Below, one piece after another: positions 53,356 through 62,309 of a DNA stretch of 64,000 nucleotides. The first letter of the stretch is position 1. Each line of letters starts with the position of its first letter. Source of the DNA: Firmicutes bacterium HGW-Firmicutes-9 (GTDB taxonomy: Bacteria; Bacillota; Clostridia; Christensenellales; CAG-138); assembly GCA_002841395.1 (NCBI GenBank), contig PGZM01000002.1:318201-382200 (forward strand), read 5' to 3'. The notes beneath the pieces were generated by a model that saw only the letters and a list, made by a program, of their open reading frames with translations, was not told where the DNA came from and ran no database searches. The translations under genes were made by a program, and so were the position numbers.

Positions 53356-54000
53356 CTACCAGCCGCGCCTGCGACCCATTGCGACAAAGGGGTTATTCTT
53401 TCGTTCGTGTTCCAGCGTCGTGTCTTCCTCGTGCCCGCAGTAGACATCGAAGTCGCCTTCCAGCGGGAAGAGTTTGTCCGCGATCGAATGATACAGTTCC
53501 TTCTCGCTGCCGCCGGGGAAATCCGTCCTGCCGGAGCCTTCCAGAAAAAGCGTATCGCCGACAAACAGTTTACGATCGCTCTTGAGCACATAGCAAACGC
53601 CGCCTTTGGTGTGTCCCGGCGTATGAATAACGTCCAGCTCCAAACCGGCCAATTTCAACGTCTCACCACCGTGCAAGAGCACATCCGCCTCAACCGGCTT
53701 GACGAGATTTCCCGTAAGCACCGCGAGGCTCATACGATTGCTCTGGAGCATGGTTGCATCCGCTTCGTGGATGAAGATCGGCGCATGAAATGCTTCTTTC
53801 AGCGTTCGTACGCCGCCAATGTGGTCAAAATGCCCGTGCGTAAGCAAAATCGCGACACAGTTTCTTCCGTCTTTGTTCAGCGCGTCAAGTGCAGGCTGCG
53901 CCTCGCCGGGATCGATCACGATGGTATCGGTGGTTCCGTCCGCGCCGAGCAGATAAATATGTTCTTCCAGCGATCCGCTGGTAATGACCTTGAAATACAT
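53356..54000 (-). CDS. Metallo-beta-lactamase fold hydrolase (glyoxalase II-like)
   Basis: The 214-residue protein has the metal motif LLTHGHFDHIGGV (53-65), then HTPGHTKGGVCYVL, FVGDTLFLEGSGRTD and CGHEEDTTLEHERKNNPF. All ligands for a two-metal site are present. It is shorter than true glyoxalase II and lacks its C-terminal helical domain. It belongs to the conserved relA-dtd-MBL-hemZ cluster, where its substrate is not known. Confidence 0.93.
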   Translation of the reverse strand: MYFKVITSGSLEEHIYLLGADGTTDTIVIDPGEAQPALDALNKDGRNCVAILLTHGHFDHIGGVRTLKEAFHAPIFIHEADATMLQSNRMSLAVLTGNLVKPVEADVLLHGGETLKLAGLELDVIHTPGHTKGGVCYVLKSDRKLFVGDTLFLEGSGRTDFPGGSEKELYHSIADKLFPLEGDFDVYCGHEEDTTLEHERKNNPFVAMGRRRGW

Positions 54001-54036
54001 CTATTTGCCTTTCTGAATGTAAAAAACTTCTTCGGA

Positions 54037-54483
54037 TTAGAATAGCTTCTTCGAATCCAACAATACCGTATGCGGGCCATCGTTGACAAGACGCACCTGC
54101 ATATTTGCCTGAAAAACGCCGCACTGAACAGGCACACTCTCCGAAATCTTGGCAATCGCAGCCTCGTAGAGCGGAATTGCCTGCTCCGGTCGCGCGGCTT
54201 TGATGTAGCTCGGACGTTTGCCTTTTCTCGCATCGGCACATAGCGTAAACTGCGATATCAGCAAAATGCTCCCGTCGATATCCTGCACGGAACGATTCGG
54301 AATCTCGTTTTCATCTTCGAATACGCGGATGCCGACGACCTTATCGCAGATATATTGTAAATCCGCTGTTGTGTCGCCCTCTTCAATGCCCAAAAACACG
54401 ACGAGACCACGTTCGATCTCGCCGACAATCTTCTGTTCTACTTCCACGGAAGCCCCCGTGGTACGCTGGATGACTGCTCTCAT
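54037..54483 (-). CDS. dtd: D-aminoacyl-tRNA deacylase
   Basis: DTD removes D-amino acids from mischarged tRNA. The 148-residue protein has MRAVIQRTTGASVEVEQKIV, the conserved SQFTLCADARKGKRPSY active-site motif (77-93) and the NDGPHTVLLDS motif with the Gly/Pro-type loop at the C-terminus. It follows relA by 18 bases and probably shares its transcript. Confidence 0.97.
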   Translation of the reverse strand: MRAVIQRTTGASVEVEQKIVGEIERGLVVFLGIEEGDTTADLQYICDKVVGIRVFEDENEIPNRSVQDIDGSILLISQFTLCADARKGKRPSYIKAARPEQAIPLYEAAIAKISESVPVQCGVFQANMQVRLVNDGPHTVLLDSKKLF

Positions 54484-54501
54484 GGTTCTGCGGTTCCTCT
54501 G

Positions 54502-56682
54502 TTATCGGTTCATGCGATAGACATCGCTGACACACTTCAGTTTCTTTAGGTTTCGGATGATGACATTCAACTGTTCGGTGTTCGCGACTTCAAACGTCAT
54601 TTCAATAATATAGCGGTCGTCTGTCATCGGTTTGCCGCTGATGGACTGGATGCTCACGTTCAGGCTGGATATCTGCTGCGAAATCTGCGAGAGCGTGCCG
54701 GGCTTGTTGTCGCCCGCAATCTGCAGAGACGCGTTGAACGAGCTCTTGGTGTTGATTGCCCACTCAACCTCGATGATACGATCCAGATCATTTTGCAGGT
54801 TTGTCACGTTCGGACAGTTTGCGCGATGGACAGAAACGCCCCTTCCGCGCGTGATATAGCCGATGATTGGATCGCCTGGCAGCGGGTTGCAGCAGTTGCC
54901 GAAGCGCACCGCCATCCCCGGGTCACCCTTAACGATAATACCGTTGACGGGCACGTGCGTCGCTTTTGCGGTATCTTCCGAATCACCGTGACGAATCCGC
55001 TCTGCGATCTCTGTGGCTTTATCGTCTTTCTTCTTGAGTTCCTGCAGCTTATGTAGCACCTGGCTTGCGGACATGCCGCCAAAACCGATTGCGGCATAGA
55101 TATCGTCAAAGCTGCTGACATTCAGCCGCTCGATCAATGGATTCACAAACTCCGGTTTGGTCAGATCGCTGATGACGAGATTCTGCCGTTTTGCGGAATC
55201 TTCCAGCATTTCTCTGCCGCGCGCAACGTTGCCCTCGCGGTTCTCTTTTTTGAACCACTGGCGGATTTTATTCCGCGCAGCCTGCGTTTTGACGATCTTG
55301 AGCCAGTCGAGGCTCGGCCCAGCCTGATTGTTGGATGTGACGATTTCGACCACGTCGTTGGTTTTGAGTTTATAGTCGAGCCGCACAAGCGCGCCGTTGA
55401 TGCGCGCGCCTTGCGTATGATGCCCAATATTTGTGTGGATGCGGTAGGCGAAGTCCAGCGGTGTAGAGCCGCGCGGCAGATCGATGATCTCCCCTTTTGG
55501 CGTGAGAACAAACACGTACTCGCCGAGGAAATCCTTCATGATGCTCTCGACGAACTCTTTGCTGTCTTCGGTGGTGTCCCGCGCTTCGATAACCTGTCTT
55601 AGCCAGCTGGTCTTGCGATCCAGCAAGCTCTGAACATTGCGGCCTTCCTTATACATCCAGTGCGCCGCGATGCCGTATTCCGCCGTCTTGTGCATCTCTT
55701 TTGTGCGGATCTGCACCTCAAAAGGAATGCCATTGGACGCGAGCAGCGTCGTATGCAGCGAGCGATACATGTTCGGTTTCGGCGTTGCGATATAGTCTTT
55801 AAACCTGCCCGGCAGCGGTTTCCAGCCGGCATGGATGACGCCGAGCGCCGCATAACAATCGTTGACGGATTCCACGATGACGCGGATGGCGATCAGATCG
55901 TAGATCTCCGCAATGCTGCTGTTCTGGCGCTGCATCTTGCGATACACGCTGTAGAGATGCTTCGGCCTCCCGCTGATGGTCGCGTCGATCCCGGCAGTTG
56001 TCAATTCCTCTTTGATGACGCGTTTGGCGTTGTCGAGCGTTTCCTGCCGTTCTGCCTGTTTCTCACGGAACTGTCGGCTGATATCCGCATACTCTTCCGG
56101 CATCAGATACATAAAAGAGAGGTCTTCCAACTCACCCTTGATGGCGCCCATGCCGAAGCGATGCGCGAGGGGAGCGTAGACCTCAAGTGTTTCCTTTGCC
56201 TTTCGCATGCGTTTGTAGGGGTTACAGTACGCCAAAGTTCGCATGTTGTGCAGGCGGTCGGCGAGCTTGATAATAACGACGCGTACATCCGCCGCAATCG
56301 CAAGAAAGAGCTTTCGAAGATTCTCCGACTGCTCCTGTTTTTTGGTAATGTAAGTTTGCTGTCCGCTCTTGGTCAGCTTGGTTACGCCGTCGACAAGCTT
56401 GGCAACCTCTGCGCCAAACTTCTCTTCCACAAGCGCAACGGTAATGTTGTCCCCGTCCTCTACAACGTCATGCAGAACGGCCGCGATGACGCTGGAAGCG
56501 TCCATGCCCATGTCCATGACGATGCGGGCAACTTCCATCGGATGCACGACATACGGTTCGCCGGATTCGCGCAGCTGAGACGAATGCGTCTGATATGCAA
56601 AATCGACGGCGCGACGAAACGTCTCCGTATGTTCCGGAGAATATCGCTTCGAAAACTCCTGTATTAATTCCTGCATATCCAT
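54502..56682 (-). CDS. relA: RelA/SpoT family (p)ppGpp synthetase/hydrolase
   Basis: The 726-residue bifunctional enzyme has an HD hydrolase domain (AAVLHDVVEDGDN), a synthetase domain (SRPKHLYSVYRKM-type GRPKHLYSVYRKMQRQ, EVQIRTKEMHKTAEYGIAAH), TGS (PKGEIIDLPRGSTPLDFAYR), a zinc-finger/helical region (GNCCNPLPGDPIIGYITRG) and a C-terminal ACT domain. The HD motif is intact, so hydrolysis is likely retained. It has its own promoter upstream and starts with AGAGGTG six bases before the ATG. Confidence 0.97.
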   Translation of the reverse strand: MDMQELIQEFSKRYSPEHTETFRRAVDFAYQTHSSQLRESGEPYVVHPMEVARIVMDMGMDASSVIAAVLHDVVEDGDNITVALVEEKFGAEVAKLVDGVTKLTKSGQQTYITKKQEQSENLRKLFLAIAADVRVVIIKLADRLHNMRTLAYCNPYKRMRKAKETLEVYAPLAHRFGMGAIKGELEDLSFMYLMPEEYADISRQFREKQAERQETLDNAKRVIKEELTTAGIDATISGRPKHLYSVYRKMQRQNSSIAEIYDLIAIRVIVESVNDCYAALGVIHAGWKPLPGRFKDYIATPKPNMYRSLHTTLLASNGIPFEVQIRTKEMHKTAEYGIAAHWMYKEGRNVQSLLDRKTSWLRQVIEARDTTEDSKEFVESIMKDFLGEYVFVLTPKGEIIDLPRGSTPLDFAYRIHTNIGHHTQGARINGALVRLDYKLKTNDVVEIVTSNNQAGPSLDWLKIVKTQAARNKIRQWFKKENREGNVARGREMLEDSAKRQNLVISDLTKPEFVNPLIERLNVSSFDDIYAAIGFGGMSASQVLHKLQELKKKDDKATEIAERIRHGDSEDTAKATHVPVNGIIVKGDPGMAVRFGNCCNPLPGDPIIGYITRGRGVSVHRANCPNVTNLQNDLDRIIEVEWAINTKSSFNASLQIAGDNKPGTLSQISQQISSLNVSIQSISGKPMTDDRYIIEMTFEVANTEQLNVIIRNLKKLKCVSDVYRMNR

Positions 56683-56751
56683 TCAAACACCTCTGCCCGC
56701 TGAAAAATATGATTCTGCGGGACAATCCGATTACACGGGGAATTAGGCTAT

Positions 56752-56781
56752 AGAATACCGCCTTTCCCTATTGTTCGTCAA
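56752..56781 (-). promoter_or_regulatory. Promoter of relA
   Basis: TTGACG and TATTCT are separated by 18 bases on the minus strand, about 70 bases before relA. It follows the apt terminator. Confidence 0.7.
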
Positions 56782-56858
56782 CCACCATAGGGGAAAATTC
56801 AGAACTTCTTTGCAAACAAGTACAATTTCTCTTATACCTATTTAGTTGCAACGGGTAG

Positions 56859-56884
56859 AAAAAATCAACGGCGAACCGTTGATT
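56859..56884 (-). terminator. Terminator after apt
   Basis: AATCAACGG and CCGTTGATT form a perfect 9-base stem with a TTCG tetraloop, followed by TTTT on the minus strand. Confidence 0.92.
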
Positions 56885-56904
56885 CAGTCAATTTTAGTTT
56901 TTGC

Positions 56905-57420
56905 TTAGTATTGCAGTACGGACTGTACGTCGTAGCCTGCCAACGGCGTGCGGCCGTCAAACTCAGAACTCAGCTCAATCGCGAACCGAAGGCCTACCAC
57001 TTCTCCGCCTGCCTGCTCAACGAGCTTCACGGTCGCGAGCGCTGTGCCGCCGGTTGCCAGCAAGTCGTCAACGATAACGACCTTTTGACCGGGTTGAATC
57101 GAGTCTTTATGGATCTCCAGAACGTCGGTGCCGTATTCAAGGCCATACTCATAGCGCATGGTCTCGCAAGGCAGCTTGCCGGGTTTGCGCGCGAGGACAA
57201 AGCCCGCGCCAAGCGCATAAGCAAGCGCTGCACCGATGACGAATCCGCGCGCTTCGGGGCCGACTACAAGATCGACCTGACGGTCACGCAAGGAATCCGC
57301 AATGGTTTCAATCAGTGCATGATAGCCTTCTTTATCTTTGAGCAGCGTGGTGATGTCGCGGAACAATACTCCCTTGATCGGGAAATCCGGTATGCTGCGA
57401 ATCTTTTCTTTCAGGTCCAT
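56905..57420 (-). CDS. apt: Adenine phosphoribosyltransferase
   Basis: Apt salvages adenine to AMP. The 171-residue protein has FPIKGVLFRDITTLLKDKEG, GPEARGFVIGAALAYALGAG and the PRPP-binding VVIVDDLLATGGTA (118-131). Its ribosome site AGGAGG lies in the last codons of recJ, so translation is linked. A strong terminator follows. Confidence 0.97.
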   Translation of the reverse strand: MDLKEKIRSIPDFPIKGVLFRDITTLLKDKEGYHALIETIADSLRDRQVDLVVGPEARGFVIGAALAYALGAGFVLARKPGKLPCETMRYEYGLEYGTDVLEIHKDSIQPGQKVVIVDDLLATGGTALATVKLVEQAGGEVVGLRFAIELSSEFDGRTPLAGYDVQSVLQY

Positions 57421-57421
57421 G

Positions 57422-59470
57422 TTATGCCTCCTGTCGATCGTTTAACATTCGATAGAGCGAGCTTTCTCCCAGAGTACGCGGCGTGCAGCCGCTGTTTTGT
57501 GAAATTTGAGCCGTATCCGGATCATAAGCAAAGAACGATAGTTGCGTAAATACGCAGAGCGCAAGCAATTCTTCGTTTTGCAGCGCACGTATGAGCGACA
57601 ACAGCGGAACCGCTCCTTCACTCACAGCACTTTGCAACCTGCGGTAGTGTTTTCGCATCGCCACATCGTCCAACTCTATCTGGAAATGCGTGCCGTGAGA
57701 ACCATACCATTCGGTAAGCTTATCATTCGAACAGTCTTCATTATACAGTCTTTGCGTGAAAAAAGCATCAAAAAACGCAACTTTTTCTTCGGACGCATTC
57801 GCGCAGATCCAGAAGAGTTCGACGCTTTCCCTGCCGCGATATTCGTTGATCGTTGGCCTTGCCAACAGGTCCCAGTCCGCGGCGGAATGCAACGGCTCAA
57901 GCAACTCGCTTTTGCCAAATGCGATCAGGCGCAAGACCTGATCCGCCTGCACGACGCTCGCGCAAAAGTGCTTGTCGTCTTTTCCGATGGTGCGAAGTGA
58001 CGCGAAACGCACCCCGTTGAAACGAAACACAGGTTCGGGATTGCCCTCTCCGTACGGCGATAGCCTGCGTAACTCTTTAACGCGGGTAGACGATAGTTCG
58101 CCGAGCGATACTGCCTCGTCATACTGGAAAGAAGGATAAAAATCTTCCGGCTGATAGCTTTCTTCGATATGATGCTCAAACGCCTCGCGGAAGCTTTCAT
58201 AGTTTTCTCGGAGAATCGTAACGCCCGCCGCGCGCGCATGTCCACCGTAACGTACAAATAGATGCGAGAACACGCTGAGGTTCTCGAACAAATCAACACC
58301 CGCGATGCTTCTGCCGGACCCGGTCAGCACACCGTTTTGATCCGCAAACAGGATCACCGGGAGGTGATACTTTTCGCAAAGGCGCGAGGCGACGATGCCG
58401 ATAACGCCGGGATTCCAGCTCTCATGCGCAAGAAGTACCGCCCGTCCAAGTTGGTCTTTCGCCTGAATCTGCCGCTCGGCTTCCTCCAGAATCTCGTACT
58501 CGGTGTCACGTCTGCGCTGATTATACTCGTTGAGCGTAGACGCAATTTCGTCTGCGTGCGCTTCATCTTCGCCCAGCAGCAGATGCACCGCCTCCAGCGC
58601 GGTCGCCATTCTGCCCGCGGCATTGAGCCGTGGCGCGATCATAAACGAAACGGTCATCTCGTCCACACGGGCCTGGTTGAACCCGGCAGCGCGAAGCAGC
58701 GCGGAAAGACCGGTCAGCGTCTGAATATGCTGTAATCCGCAGGAGGCGATCGCCCTATTTTCCCCGGTCAGCGGCACCACATCCGCAATCGTCGCGACTG
58801 CGGCAAGCGCGAGCTCCTCCGGCGCATATGCGCCGTTGTTGAGCGCCTGAATGAGTTTCAGCGCAACACCCGCGCCGCAAAGATAGCGATTTGGATATTT
58901 CGAGTCCTTGCGAGAGGCCGCAACGACCGCGACACATTCCGGAATCGTCTTGCCGACACTGTGGTGATCTGTCACAACAACGTCAATGCCAAGTGCGTTG
59001 CAGAGCGCAATCTCGTCAAACGCGGAAACGCCGTTGTCTACGGTGACGATCAGGCCGACGCCGTGCTCCTGCAGCGTACGCACCGCGTCTACTGACATGC
59101 CGTAACCTTCCGTATGCCGATGCGGAATGTAGTATTCCACGCTTGCGCCCATCTTGCGTAGACGCTGCACAAGCATCGCGGTTGAACACACGCCGTCTGC
59201 ATCGTAGTCGCCAAACACACAGATGTGCTCGCCGTCGTCGATGGCGCAGCGTACACGATCCGCCGCAACCTGCATATCCGGCAGGAGAAACGGATCCAGC
59301 AGATCGCTCTCCATCGGGTTGAGAAACCGCCGCGCTTCCTCAATCGAAGAAACACCGCGCCGAATCATCGCCCGCGCGACAAGCTGCGAGCAATTGAGCA
59401 TGGATGCGATTGTTTCAACGAGCGCCGCGTCGCAAACGTCCGGCTCCCGCGCGATCAGCCTGTTGTTCAT
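57422..59470 (-). CDS. recJ: Single-stranded-DNA-specific exonuclease RecJ
   Basis: The 682-residue protein has the DHH motifs VFGDYDADGVCSTAML, VTVDNGVSAFDE and VVTDHHSVGKTIP, a DHHA1 region (RSIAGVDLFENL, RYGGHARAAGVTIL) and an OB-like domain. It also carries a C-terminal extension of about 120 residues (from about 560) typical of Firmicutes RecJ. It acts 5'-3' in recombination and repair. The ATG at 59470 overlaps the scfB stop as ATGA and is preferred over an in-frame upstream start. Confidence 0.95.
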   Translation of the reverse strand: MNNRLIAREPDVCDAALVETIASMLNCSQLVARAMIRRGVSSIEEARRFLNPMESDLLDPFLLPDMQVAADRVRCAIDDGEHICVFGDYDADGVCSTAMLVQRLRKMGASVEYYIPHRHTEGYGMSVDAVRTLQEHGVGLIVTVDNGVSAFDEIALCNALGIDVVVTDHHSVGKTIPECVAVVAASRKDSKYPNRYLCGAGVALKLIQALNNGAYAPEELALAAVATIADVVPLTGENRAIASCGLQHIQTLTGLSALLRAAGFNQARVDEMTVSFMIAPRLNAAGRMATALEAVHLLLGEDEAHADEIASTLNEYNQRRRDTEYEILEEAERQIQAKDQLGRAVLLAHESWNPGVIGIVASRLCEKYHLPVILFADQNGVLTGSGRSIAGVDLFENLSVFSHLFVRYGGHARAAGVTILRENYESFREAFEHHIEESYQPEDFYPSFQYDEAVSLGELSSTRVKELRRLSPYGEGNPEPVFRFNGVRFASLRTIGKDDKHFCASVVQADQVLRLIAFGKSELLEPLHSAADWDLLARPTINEYRGRESVELFWICANASEEKVAFFDAFFTQRLYNEDCSNDKLTEWYGSHGTHFQIELDDVAMRKHYRRLQSAVSEGAVPLLSLIRALQNEELLALCVFTQLSFFAYDPDTAQISQNSGCTPRTLGESSLYRMLNDRQEA

Positions 59471-60792
59471 TGTTCGCTCAGGTAGATGCCGATGGCGCAT
59501 TCAATGCGCTTCTTCATCAGTTTGCAGCTGATCTCATGCGGTGTTTCCAGCGCGCCGCCGTAGAGAACCGCGTTTGCCATGCATCCGCCGCTGCAATAGT
59601 ATTTTGCCCAGCAGTTGCGGCAGGTGTCCTTCGTACACACGTTGCAGCCGAGGAACGCCTCCTGCAAATCCGTTCTCAGCACGGGATTGTCCAGCGTGCC
59701 AAGTTTGTAGTCCTGCATGCCAACAAACTGATGGCAAGGATAGATATCCCCTTCCGGCGTGACCGCGACGTACTCCGTACCCGCGCCGCATCCATTGATG
59801 CGCTTACGCAGGCAGGGACCGCCGTCTGGATCAAACATAAAATGAAAGAAGTTGAACCATGTATCGGATTTCTCCCGCGCGTTGATATAGTAATCCGCCA
59901 GCGCATCATATTCTGCGTTGATTCGCTCGATGTGTTCCGGCAAGAGGCTGTAGGGGCTGTCATCCGGCAACACGGCGGGCTCGATCGAAATCTGGTCAAA
60001 CCCGAATCCCGTCAGCGCTTTCACATCTTCCAGAAAATCGAGGTTTTCGCGCGTGAATGTACCGCGGATGTAGTATTCCTTGTCTCCACGACCTGCGACG
60101 AGTTTCTTCGCGTTGCCTAGGATGATATCAAACGATCCTTTACCGTTGGCGGTTGGGCGCAGCGCATCGTGCACCTCTTTACGACCGTCCAGGCTGATGA
60201 CCACGTTGTGCATCTCGCGGTTGATGAAGTCGATCTTCTCGTCGTCGAGCGCCACGCAGTTGGTGGTGATCGTAAAGTGAATCGTTTTGTTAAACTTTTT
60301 CTCCAGTTCGCGACCGTACGCCACAAGCTGCTTGCAGACGTCCCAGTTCATCAGCGGTTCTCCGCCGAAGAGATCAACCTCAAGGTTGTGGCGTGTTCCG
60401 CTGCGCTCCATCAAAAAATCCAGCGCGCGCTTGCCTGTCTCAAACGACATGAGCATGCGTTCGCCGTGGAAATCTCCCGTTGCAGCAAAGCAGTAACGGC
60501 AACGCAGATTGCAGTCGTGCGCCACATGAAGACACATGGACTTAATCGCGCTTCCGCCGAAGATTTCCGGTGCGGTTGGCGTTTCCGTCTCGAATGCGCC
60601 GGAAGATTTCAACTCATCCAAATCGGCGAGCACTTCCGCAACGGTGTCGCGTTCCACGCCGACGGCATACGGGTCTTCCCCGCGTTCAAGCGCGGAGATT
60701 ACGGCGAATGCCGCGTCGTCAACGGTATGAATCGCGCCGCTTTCAACATCGAGCAGCACGTTGTGATTTTGAAATTTAAACGAATGGATCAA
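59467..60792 (-). CDS. scfB: SCIFF peptide maturase (radical SAM/SPASM)
   Basis: This enzyme forms thioether cross-links from cysteines in the SCIFF peptide. The 441-residue protein has an N-terminal peptide-recognition domain (MIHSFKFQNHNVLLDVESGA), radical SAM cysteines C94, C98 and C101 (HDCNLRCRYCF), GGEPLMNW, and a C-terminal SPASM domain with many cysteines (GPCLRKRINGCGAG, GCNVCTKDTCRNCWAKYYCS). The start is TTG at 60792 with AAGGAG seven bases upstream; the ATG at 60816 would place that ribosome site inside the gene. Its precursor gene is just upstream, with a terminator-like hairpin between them. Confidence 0.95.
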   Translation of the reverse strand: MIHSFKFQNHNVLLDVESGAIHTVDDAAFAVISALERGEDPYAVGVERDTVAEVLADLDELKSSGAFETETPTAPEIFGGSAIKSMCLHVAHDCNLRCRYCFAATGDFHGERMLMSFETGKRALDFLMERSGTRHNLEVDLFGGEPLMNWDVCKQLVAYGRELEKKFNKTIHFTITTNCVALDDEKIDFINREMHNVVISLDGRKEVHDALRPTANGKGSFDIILGNAKKLVAGRGDKEYYIRGTFTRENLDFLEDVKALTGFGFDQISIEPAVLPDDSPYSLLPEHIERINAEYDALADYYINAREKSDTWFNFFHFMFDPDGGPCLRKRINGCGAGTEYVAVTPEGDIYPCHQFVGMQDYKLGTLDNPVLRTDLQEAFLGCNVCTKDTCRNCWAKYYCSGGCMANAVLYGGALETPHEISCKLMKKRIECAIGIYLSEQ

Positions 60793-60825
60793 GAACGTTC
60801 TCCTTGTGACAGGCATATTTTAAGA

Positions 60826-60853
60826 GACAAAAAAAGGCCTGAAATGGCCTTTC
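60826..60853 (-). terminator. Terminator or attenuator between SCIFF and scfB
   Basis: AAAGGCC and GGCCTTT form a 7-base stem followed by a run of seven T on the minus strand. It could lower scfB expression relative to the peptide. Confidence 0.75.
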
Positions 60854-60884
60854 TTTGCGGATCGGCTGATCAAAGATAGCCTAA

Positions 60885-61028
60885 TTACTTTTCTTCCTTC
60901 GCGCACTTCTGGTTCGCAACGGTGCAAGAGGTTTTGCATGCCGACTGGCAGCTCGCCTGGCACTCGCCGCACGCGGTGTTTTTGCCCGCTTTGATGCAGG
61001 GCTTCTGAACGGTTTCAATATGCTTCAT
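60885..61028 (-). CDS. scfA: SCIFF peptide precursor (six cysteines in forty-five)
   Basis: The 47-residue peptide starts MKHIETVQKPCIKAGKNTAC and holds the cysteine run typical of SCIFF: CGECQASCQSACKTSCTVAN then QKC. GGAGG lies nine bases before the ATG. The family is nearly universal in Clostridia and is a ribosomally made peptide cross-linked by the maturase encoded next to it. Its biological role is not settled. Confidence 0.95.
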   Translation of the reverse strand: MKHIETVQKPCIKAGKNTACGECQASCQSACKTSCTVANQKCAKEEK

Positions 61029-61076
61029 AGCTGATTTCCTCCGAAACGATATCTCTCTTTGGGGATTATACACGAT

Positions 61077-62294
61077 TTACGCGTTCAGCGCAAGCGCAGC
61101 CGTGTCGCGCGCGATGGTCATCTCTTCGTCGGTCGGGATCACATAAACGTGCACTTTGCTCGTGGGTTTGGTGATCTCCAGATCGGTTGCACGCGGGCAG
61201 GACAGGTTGAATTCCCAATCCATATCCATGGCGAGATACTCCAACCCTTGCAGAATCATTTCGCGGATATACGCGTCGTTTTCCGCAACACCAGCGGTCA
61301 TGACGATCGCGTCCACACCGCCCAGCGTTGCCGCATATGCGCCGATGAACTGACGCACCTTATAGCAGAACATCTTGCGGGCAAGCGCTGCGCGTTCGTT
61401 GCCCTGCTTGGTTGCAGTGGCAAGATCGCGGAAGTCGCTGCTGACGCCGGAGACGCCGAGCATGCCGCTCTTCTTATTCATATAGGCATCGATCTCCTGC
61501 GCGCTCATACCGGTACGTTCCATTAAGAACGGGATGATCGCGGGATCGATGCTGCCGCAGCGGGTGCCCATCGGCACGCCTTCGAGCGGAGTGAGTCCCA
61601 TCGAGGTATCCACGCACTTTCCGCCCTTAACAGCGGAGAGGCTGGAACCGTTGCCGAGATGGCACGTGATCACACGGGTGTCTTCTTTTTTCATGCCCAG
61701 CGCGACAAGCTTTTTAACGGCCTGGCCGGAAACATAGCGGTGCGAGGTGCCATGGAAACCATAGCGGCGCACTTTGTGCTCGGTGTATGCTTCATACGGT
61801 AGCGCGTACATATACGCTTCCGCAGGCATCGTCTGTCCCCATGCGGTGTCGAACACAGCAACCATCGGGACGCCCGGCATGGCTGCCATGCAGCCGCGGA
61901 TGCCCATCAGGTTCGCGGGGTTGTGCAGAGGCCCGAGCGGGATACACTCTTCGATCGCTTCGAGCACCTGATCGTCGATCAGTACCGGCTCGGAGTATTT
62001 CTCTCCGCCGTGCAGCACGCGGTGACCCACCGCACAGATGCTGCTCATGTCCGCGATCACGCCGACCTCTTTGTCCGTCAGCACGTCAAGCACGAGCTTG
62101 ATTGCGTCTTCGTGCGTTTTCATGGGGCTCTCTTTTTCGATGCATGTGCCGTTTGCGGGCTTATAGCTGAGAACCGATTTCGCGATGCCGATGCGTTCGC
62201 AAATGCCCTTCGCGATGATCTCCTCTTTGTCGATGTCGATGAGCTGATACTTCAGCGAAGAACTACCTGCGTTAATAACGAGAATGTTGGTCAT
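61077..62294 (-). CDS. ackA: Acetate kinase
   Basis: AckA converts acetyl phosphate and ADP to acetate and ATP. The 405-residue protein has ILVINAGSSSLKYQL (4-18), HRVLHGGEKYSEPVL, FDTAWGQTMP, RRYGFHGTSHRYVS, and VITCHLGNGSSLSAVKGGKC. All catalytic residues of the family are seen. It follows pta after 15 bases. Confidence 0.98.
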   Translation of the reverse strand: MTNILVINAGSSSLKYQLIDIDKEEIIAKGICERIGIAKSVLSYKPANGTCIEKESPMKTHEDAIKLVLDVLTDKEVGVIADMSSICAVGHRVLHGGEKYSEPVLIDDQVLEAIEECIPLGPLHNPANLMGIRGCMAAMPGVPMVAVFDTAWGQTMPAEAYMYALPYEAYTEHKVRRYGFHGTSHRYVSGQAVKKLVALGMKKEDTRVITCHLGNGSSLSAVKGGKCVDTSMGLTPLEGVPMGTRCGSIDPAIIPFLMERTGMSAQEIDAYMNKKSGMLGVSGVSSDFRDLATATKQGNERAALARKMFCYKVRQFIGAYAATLGGVDAIVMTAGVAENDAYIREMILQGLEYLAMDMDWEFNLSCPRATDLEITKPTSKVHVYVIPTDEEMTIARDTAALALNA

Positions 62295-62309
62295 GTAATT
62301 CGGTTCTCC

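Noticed and set aside
55660-56667. 335-codon open frame on the plus strand
   Set aside because: It is antisense to relA and has no recognisable feature.
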